Assembly: GCF_000772045.1 (NCBI RefSeq)
Contig: NZ_CP009754.1
Span: 3,100,001 to 3,164,000 of the forward strand
Source of the DNA: Streptomyces sp. CCM_MD2014
GTDB taxonomy: Bacteria > Actinomycetota > Actinomycetes > Streptomycetales > Streptomycetaceae
DNA: 64,000 nucleotides
Direction: 5' to 3'
Positions 58,792 to 64,000 of this stretch are shown piece after piece. The translations under genes were made by a program, and so were the position numbers. Within the stretch, counting starts at the first letter, position 1, and the number at the start of each line of letters is the position of its first letter. The notes beneath the pieces were generated by a model. The model was given only the letters and a program-made list of their open reading frames with translations, searched no databases and had not been told where the DNA came from.

Positions 58792-59707
58792 AGCGGATCC
58801 TCGGGTCGAGTACGGCGTACAGGAGGTCGACGACGAGGTTGGCGACGAGGAAGACGAGGACCAGGACGGTGACGAAGCCGACCACGGTCTGGGTGTTCTG
58901 GCGCAGGATGCCCTGGTAGAGCTGGTAGCCGACGCCGTGGATGTTGAAGATCCGCTCGGTGACGATGGCGCCGCCCATCAGGGCGCCGATGTCGGTGCCG
59001 ATGAAGGTGACGACGGGGATGAGGGAGTTGCGCAGCAGGTGCCGGGTGATGACCCGGTGCCGGGGCAGGCCCTTGGCGATGGCGGTGCGGACGTAGTCGG
59101 AGCGCCGGTTCTCCGCGATGGAGGTGCGGGTCAGCCGGGTGACGTACGCCAGCGAGACCGAGGCGAGGACCAGGCCGGGGACGATCAGCTCGCCGAAGGC
59201 CGCCTCGGAGGAGACGGCCGGGTCGATCCAGCCCCACTTGACGCCGAGCAGCAGCTGGAGCAGCAGGCCGGTGACGAAGGTGGGGACGGAGATGACGACG
59301 AGGGTGAGGAGGAGTACGCCGGTGTCGACGGGGCGGCCGCGGCGCAGGCCGGTGACGACGCCGAGGACGATCCCCACGATGATCTCGAAGAGGATCGCGA
59401 CGATGGTCAGCCGGATGGTGACCGGGAACGCCGTGCCCATCAGCTCGGTGACCGGCTGGCCGTTGAAGGCGGTGCCGAAGTCGCCGGTGAAGACGTTGCC
59501 CATGTAGGTGGCGTACTGCTGCCACACGGGCTGGTCGAGGCCGAACTCGTGCCGCAGCTGCGCGGCCGTCGCCGGATCGCACTCCCGGTCGCCGCACAGC
59601 CCCGCGATGGGGTCGCCCATCACGTTGACCATCAGGAAGATCAGCAGCGTGGCCCCGATGAAGACCGGGATCATCTGGAGCAGCCGCCGGACGACGTAGC
59701 GTCCCAT
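58784..59707 (-). CDS. Oligopeptide ABC transporter permease (OppB type)
   Basis: 307 residues. Starts MGRYVVRRLLQMIPVFIGATLLIF, the conserved OppB/DppB N-terminal helix, followed by a loop with two Cys residues (GDRECDPATA region, CGDRECD) and five helices with the EAA loop TAIAKGLPRHRVITRHLLRN. ATG start. Located between the binding-protein and OppC genes. Confidence 0.95.
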   Translation of the reverse strand: MGRYVVRRLLQMIPVFIGATLLIFLMVNVMGDPIAGLCGDRECDPATAAQLRHEFGLDQPVWQQYATYMGNVFTGDFGTAFNGQPVTELMGTAFPVTIRLTIVAILFEIIVGIVLGVVTGLRRGRPVDTGVLLLTLVVISVPTFVTGLLLQLLLGVKWGWIDPAVSSEAAFGELIVPGLVLASVSLAYVTRLTRTSIAENRRSDYVRTAIAKGLPRHRVITRHLLRNSLIPVVTFIGTDIGALMGGAIVTERIFNIHGVGYQLYQGILRQNTQTVVGFVTVLVLVFLVANLVVDLLYAVLDPRIRYA

Positions 59708-59720
59708 GGAGCCCGCCCCC

Positions 59721-61355
59721 TCAGCCGACCTTGATCTCGTTGTAGACCGGGACGCTGAACGGGTTGAGCTTGACGTTGGAGAGCCGGTCCGAGTAGCCGG
59801 CGCTGCCGTTCTGGTACCAGAGCGGGATGGCGGCCATGTTGTCCCGGACGACCTCCTCGGCCTGCTGGAAGGTCTTGACGGCCTCGGCGGTGTCGGTCTG
59901 GCCGTTGGCCTTGTCGACCAGGTCGTCGAACTTCTGGTTGGACCACTTGCCGTCGTTGGAGGAGGCGTTGGTGTAGTAGAGCGGCTGGAGGAAGTTCTGG
60001 ATGAGGGGGTAGTCCATCTGCCAGCCGGCGCGGAAGGGGCCGCTCATCTTCTGGTCGGTGATCTGGTTGCGGAAGTCCGCGAAGGTGCCGACCGGGTTGC
60101 CGGCGCAGGCGCGGTCGTTGTCCAGGGCGTTGTTGATGGAGTTGCAGACCGCGTCCACCCACTGCTTGTGGGAGCCGGTGTCCGCGTTGTACGTGATCTT
60201 GACCTGGCCGCCGGGGAGTCCGCCGCCCTCCTTGACCAGCTTCTTGGCCTCTTCGGGGTTGTACTCGCAGGCGTCGCCGCACAGGCCCGGCTTGTAGCCG
60301 CCGTCCTTGCCGAGGACCGGCGAGGTCCAGTCGGTGGCCGGGGTGCGGGTCTGCTGGAAGATCGTGTCGGTGATCTGTTTGCGGTCGATGGCCATGGACA
60401 GGCCCTTGCGGACCTTCTCGGAGCCCGACTTGTTCCAGTCGTCGTCGTAGAACGGGAAGGCGAGGGTCTGGATGATGCCGGCGGGCGTGTTGATGTACCG
60501 GTCGCCGAGGTCGTTCTTGACGTTCTTGAGCTGGGAGGCGGGCACGTCGTCGACGAGGTCGAGGTTGCCCGCGATCAGGTCGGTGTAGGCGGTGTTGTTG
60601 TCCGTGTAGACCTTGAGGTCCACGCCGCCGTTCTGCGCCTTGTCCGGGCCGGGGTAGTCGTCCCACTTGCGCAGGGACATCTGCGAGCCTCGGGTGTAGT
60701 TGTCGACCTGGTACGGGCCGTTGCCGACGGGCTTCTTCAGCCAGGCGTCGTGGTCGTCGAAGAACGCCTTGGGCAGCGGTGCGAAGGCCGGGTAGCCGAG
60801 GGTGTCGGGGAACGTGGAGAACTTCTGGCTGAGCTTGATGGTGAAGGTGCGGGGGCCGGTCACCTTCAGCCCGGAGAGCGTGTCGGCGCTCTGCGAGCCG
60901 CTCTCGGGGTGCACCTTGTCGTAGCCGTCGATGTAGGCGAAGAAGTAGGCGTTGCGCTGGTTGTTCTTCAGGCTCGCGCCGTAGTTCCAGGCGTCCACGA
61001 AGGACTGGGCGGTGACCTTCTCGCCGTTGCTGAAGGTCCAGCCGTCCTTGACGGTGACGGTGAAGTTCTGCGAGTCGGAGGTCTCGATCTTCTCGGCGAG
61101 CATGTTCTGGGCCTCGCCGCTCTCGGGGTCGTACTTCTTCAGCCCCCGGAAGATCATGTCGAGGACCTTGCCGCCCTGCACCTCGTTGGTGTTGGCCGGC
61201 TCCAGCGGGTTCTGGGGGTCGCCCCAGGAGGAGCTGAGCACTCCGCCGCCGTCCCCGCCGCTGCCGCCGTCCCCGCCCCCGCCGCCGCAGGCCGTCGCCG
61301 CGAGGACTACCGCCGCCGCGCAAGCGGCCCATTTGGCGTGCGTGGCTCCGCGCAT
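59721..61355 (-). CDS. Extracellular oligopeptide-binding lipoprotein (SBP family 5)
   Basis: 544 residues. Lipoprotein signal: KWAACAAAVVLAATACGG (Cys about 24), then a Gly/Asp-rich linker. SBP_bac_5 features: YDPESGEAQNMLAEK, TVKDGWTFSNGEKVTAQSFVDAW, and RKGLSMAIDRKQI (about 345). It captures peptides on the outer membrane face. The ATG has GGAGG seven bases upstream; an ATG about 20 codons earlier is less likely. First gene of the operon, divergent from a second peptide-transport operon. Confidence 0.95.
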   Translation of the reverse strand: MRGATHAKWAACAAAVVLAATACGGGGGDGGSGGDGGGVLSSSWGDPQNPLEPANTNEVQGGKVLDMIFRGLKKYDPESGEAQNMLAEKIETSDSQNFTVTVKDGWTFSNGEKVTAQSFVDAWNYGASLKNNQRNAYFFAYIDGYDKVHPESGSQSADTLSGLKVTGPRTFTIKLSQKFSTFPDTLGYPAFAPLPKAFFDDHDAWLKKPVGNGPYQVDNYTRGSQMSLRKWDDYPGPDKAQNGGVDLKVYTDNNTAYTDLIAGNLDLVDDVPASQLKNVKNDLGDRYINTPAGIIQTLAFPFYDDDWNKSGSEKVRKGLSMAIDRKQITDTIFQQTRTPATDWTSPVLGKDGGYKPGLCGDACEYNPEEAKKLVKEGGGLPGGQVKITYNADTGSHKQWVDAVCNSINNALDNDRACAGNPVGTFADFRNQITDQKMSGPFRAGWQMDYPLIQNFLQPLYYTNASSNDGKWSNQKFDDLVDKANGQTDTAEAVKTFQQAEEVVRDNMAAIPLWYQNGSAGYSDRLSNVKLNPFSVPVYNEIKVG

Positions 61356-61869
61356 GGAGTGCCTCCTCGTGCCCTGACTCGTCCGGCTCGTTCGCTGACT
61401 CGTCCGCTGATCCATTACCGGTCAGCATCAGGGCAAAAGGTGCACCTCGCACACGCATACCTCCCTTTGGAGGAACCCGACACCCGCGGTGCGGCGGTCG
61501 GGGCGCCGACGAAAGCCGGTCCGCTCCGCCGCCGTAAAGGATCTTGAACGGTCGACGCAACGGATCTTCACCTTCCGATACGAAACCGTTGGATTACGAA
61601 CCTCCGGTGTACGCATTCCGACCACTCCACGTCCGCATAACGAACGCCTTGCCCGATTTGCGAATTTAGCCCGATGTAAAGCACGGATCGATCACGAGGC
61701 GCTACACGCGTAACTACGGAATGACCAAGGCAGGGTAAAGAAGGTAAAGAGAAAGTCAACTCGAGTCAGTTTTTATTGACCTTGAACGAATTGCGTTGAA
61801 AAAGTCCGGCGTAGCCCGTAGGGGGACGCCCTGCGGAGTCATCAGACCCTCCTCTGGGCCAGGAGCACC
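61356..61869. promoter_or_regulatory. 514-nt divergent regulatory region between two peptide transporter operons
   Basis: No gene seen. The right half is clearly AT-richer than the rest of the window and includes GGTAAAGAAGGTAAAGAGAA-type direct repeats (61731-61752), the palindrome ACTCGAGT, and TTGACC (61776-61781). I could not place a matching -10 box or a BldD-type site. It must contain promoters for both operons. Confidence 0.5.
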
Positions 61870-62898
61870 ATGACCCCCCCAACTCCATCAGCGGCCGCCC
61901 CGCTCGAGGTGACCGACGAAACCGTCGACAAGTCACCCACGCCCGCCACCCCCAAGGGCAGCGAGAGCCGTTCGCCGGGCCGACTGGCCTGGAAGCGCTT
62001 CAAGCGCGACCGCACGGGCGTCATATCGGCGTGCATCGTGATCTTCTTCTTCGTGATCGCGCTCGCGGCGCCCCTCATCGCCAAGCTGTACGGCAAGGAC
62101 CCGTACACCACGTACGCCAGCCAGCGACCCGAACTGCTCGACGCCTTCTCCTACCCGGCCGGCCCCAACGGCGGTATGAGCTCGGAGTTCTGGTTCGGCA
62201 TCGAGCCGCAGCTCGGCCGGGACGTGTTCACCTTCCTGCTCTACGGCATCCGGACCTCGCTGGGTCTCGCGCTGGCCGCCACGGTGGTCACGGCCATCCT
62301 CGGCGTCGTCATCGGCACCACGGCGGGCTACCTCGGCGGCAAGACGGACTACTTCGTCGGCCGGGTCATCGACATTCTGCTGTCGTTCCCGTCCACGCTG
62401 TTCTTCATCGCGTTCATGCCGGTCATCTACGGCCTGTTCGTCGCACCGGACGAGAACATTCCGACCTCTCTGCGCGCCATCTCCCTCATCATCGTGCTGT
62501 CCGGCTTCGGCTGGGCCTCCCTCGCCCGACTGCTGCGCGGTCAGGTACTCGGGCTGCGCGAGCGGGAGTTCGTGGAGGCCGCGAAGGTCACGGGAGCGTC
62601 TCCTTGGCGCATCGTCTTCAAGGAACTGCTGCCGAACCTCTGGACTCCGATCATCATCCAGACCACGCTGATGCTGCCGATGTTCGTCACCGCGGAGGCG
62701 GGACTGGCATTCCTCGGCGTCGGCATGATCGACCCGACGCCGGACTGGGGCGTCATGATCCAGCGCGGCGCCCAGTTCTACACCGAGGACCTCACCTTCA
62801 TGCTCTTCCCGGGCCTTTCCATGGTGATCTTCGTCCTCGCCTTCAACCTGCTCGGCGACTCGGTGCGCGACGCGCTCGACCCGAAGACCAAGCGCTGA
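61870..62898 (+). CDS. Oligopeptide ABC transporter permease (OppC type), first gene of second operon
   Basis: 342 residues. Pro/Thr-rich N-terminus, helix (CIVIFFFVIALAAPLIAKLY, about 54-73), a large extracytoplasmic loop with PLIA-KDPY and SEFWFGIEPQLGRDVF, then five helices with an EAA loop (EAAKVTGASPWRIVFKELLPN, split by charged residues) and ending DALDPKTKR. ATG has AGGAG five bases upstream. The operon starts with a permease followed by a binding protein, the gene order described for bldKA-bldKB, but that identity needs a sequence comparison. Confidence 0.93.
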   Translation: MTPPTPSAAAPLEVTDETVDKSPTPATPKGSESRSPGRLAWKRFKRDRTGVISACIVIFFFVIALAAPLIAKLYGKDPYTTYASQRPELLDAFSYPAGPNGGMSSEFWFGIEPQLGRDVFTFLLYGIRTSLGLALAATVVTAILGVVIGTTAGYLGGKTDYFVGRVIDILLSFPSTLFFIAFMPVIYGLFVAPDENIPTSLRAISLIIVLSGFGWASLARLLRGQVLGLREREFVEAAKVTGASPWRIVFKELLPNLWTPIIIQTTLMLPMFVTAEAGLAFLGVGMIDPTPDWGVMIQRGAQFYTEDLTFMLFPGLSMVIFVLAFNLLGDSVRDALDPKTKR

Positions 62899-62976
62899 TC
62901 CGTTCTGTCCCCGGTCCGTACACAGGAGTCCGGCCGGCCATCTCCGTCCCGTATGACCACCCTTGGTAGGTTCACC

Positions 62977-64000
62977 ATGGCTTTCTCCCGCAGAAACTTC
63001 CTCATAGCGACCGGTGTCGTCGCGGCCTCCTCCTCGGTCCTGACCGCCTGTGGCGGCAGTGACAACAAGGGTGGCGGCGGCAAGAGCGAGGCCCCGAAGG
63101 TCTCCGGCTCCAAGGCCGTCGAGATCCTGGTCGGCACGAAGGCCGACTCCACCGGTCCGGCGCCCGAGGTCAAGGGCGCGGTGAAGGGCGGGATCGTCCA
63201 CTCGCTCGACCAGTTCGACATGGACCACATGGACCCGGCGCAGATCTACGTCTCCACCGAGGGCGCCATCACCGTGCCGATCATGCGCGGTCTGACCGGC
63301 TACAAGCTCGACGACAAGGGCGGCTGCACCCTGGTCGGCGACGTCGCCACCGACGCCGGCACGGTGAAGGACGGCGGCAAGACCTGGTCGTTCACCATCA
63401 AGGACGGCGTGAAGTGGGAGGACGGCTCCGACCTCTCCATGGACGACGTCCGCCACACCTTCGAGCGCCTCTTCGCCGACTTCGTCACCGAGGGCCCGCG
63501 CTACGTGCAGCAGTTCCTCGTCGGCGGCGACAAGTACAAGGGCCCGTACGAGGGCAAGCACCTCGACTCCATCGAGATCGACGGCAAGACCATCACCTTC
63601 CGCCTCAACGAGCCCCGCGCCGACTTCAACTTCACGCTGGCCATGCGCGGCTTCTCCCTCGTGCCCAAGGCGAAGGACACCAAGCAGAAGTACGACCAGC
63701 GCCCGTTCTCCTGCGGTCCCTACAAGATCAAGGAGCGCAGCGTCGGCAAGTCCCTGACCTACGTGCGCAACGAGCACTGGGACCCGAAGACGGACGCGAT
63801 CCGCAACGCCTACCCGGACGAGTACCGCTTCCGGTTCGGCTACCAGCCGCTGGCCGCCACCGACCGCTTCATCGCCGACTCGGGCGAGGACCAGCAGGCC
63901 ATGGCGATCTTCAACGAGGTCGCGCCGGAGCGCATCGCCAAGGTGCTCACCGACCCGAACCTGAAGAAGCGCGTCCTCACCGCGGTCGACACGGTCACCT
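62977..64000 (+). CDS. Peptide-binding lipoprotein with twin-arginine signal (partial, runs off the window)
   Basis: 341 codons visible, no stop before the window end. The N-terminus AFSRRNFLIATG is a twin-arginine motif (SRRxFLx), followed by a hydrophobic stretch and lipobox LTAC (Cys about 25), so it is probably exported folded through Tat and lipidated. Mature part: SLDQFDMDHMDPAQIYVSTE, KTWSFTIKDGVKWEDGSDLSMDDVRHTF and SCGPYKIKE match SBP family 5. Follows the OppC-type gene by 78 nt. It differs clearly from the divergent operon's binding protein. Confidence 0.92.
   Translation, partial: MAFSRRNFLIATGVVAASSSVLTACGGSDNKGGGGKSEAPKVSGSKAVEILVGTKADSTGPAPEVKGAVKGGIVHSLDQFDMDHMDPAQIYVSTEGAITVPIMRGLTGYKLDDKGGCTLVGDVATDAGTVKDGGKTWSFTIKDGVKWEDGSDLSMDDVRHTFERLFADFVTEGPRYVQQFLVGGDKYKGPYEGKHLDSIEIDGKTITFRLNEPRADFNFTLAMRGFSLVPKAKDTKQKYDQRPFSCGPYKIKERSVGKSLTYVRNEHWDPKTDAIRNAYPDEYRFRFGYQPLAATDRFIADSGEDQQAMAIFNEVAPERIAKVLTDPNLKKRVLTAVDTVT

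Noticed and set aside
61680..61720. BldD-type operator near the divergent peptide transporters
   Set aside because: The CACGCGTAAC patch does not fit the palindromic consensus at the key positions.

Overview
The window is high-GC actinobacterial chromosome with strong Streptomyces character: third-codon-position GC so high that long open frames appear on both strands, frequent GTG starts, strong purine-rich ribosome binding sites, MshB of mycothiol synthesis, and Streptomyces-specific small proteins. From memory the gene order matches the SCO5190-to-SCO5115 part of the S. coelicolor core chromosome, read backwards. No rRNA, tRNA, CRISPR array or complete insertion sequence is visible. The one mobile-looking element is a 191-bp MITE-like sequence at 41051-41241.

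Left third (1-24.6 kb). Two tandem secreted tripeptidyl-aminopeptidase-type hydrolases come first (one cut by the window edge), then moeZ. A four-gene minus-strand cluster follows (3388-8584): a PelF-like glycosyltransferase, a polytopic membrane protein, a sugar-nucleotide epimerase and a spherulin-4/GH135-type protein. It looks like a compact exopolysaccharide locus. After it come a DUF3152 protein with a metzincin-like zinc motif, an alpha/beta hydrolase, a TetR regulator, DUF3107, a small membrane protein, a MiaE-like ferritin-fold protein and a DEAD-box RNA helicase with a long repetitive basic tail. Then follow a hydrolase, an NYN-domain protein, MarC, a PHP phosphoesterase, an MFS exporter with an operator inside its promoter, and a SUFU-domain protein.

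Middle (24.6-43.2 kb). CorA sits behind a long structured leader. A soluble PRC-barrel/MgtE-N/CBS protein is coupled to a DUF1003 membrane protein, followed by Mrp. The envelope-stress locus is then tatB, an HtrA-type protease, a zinc anti-sigma factor and an ECF sigma factor, with an ECF-type promoter upstream of the sigma gene and a divergent O-methyltransferase. DUF3117, a crotonase, tag, a DivIVA-domain protein, folP2, the MITE, a LOG-family protein and dapE follow. This gene set closely parallels the Mycobacterium tuberculosis sigE-rseA-htrA-tatB/folP2/dapE neighbourhood.

Right third (43.2-64 kb). A membrane-anchored lysozyme-like protein, a small secreted protein, a minisatellite, dapC, ferredoxin, a GNAT acetyltransferase, a SirB1-type protein, a large membrane-anchored peptidoglycan-binding-type protein, mshB and a DPP-IV-type peptidase lead to two divergent oligopeptide ABC transporters: a complete five-gene operon on the minus strand and the first two genes of another on the plus strand. 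One may be the BldK system, but I cannot tell which from sequence alone.

Functionally the window mixes envelope homeostasis (HtrA, anti-sigma/sigma, Tat, peptidoglycan-related proteins), lysine/diaminopimelate synthesis (dapE, dapC), cofactor and sulfur chemistry (moeZ, mrp, mshB), magnesium handling, and peptide uptake.
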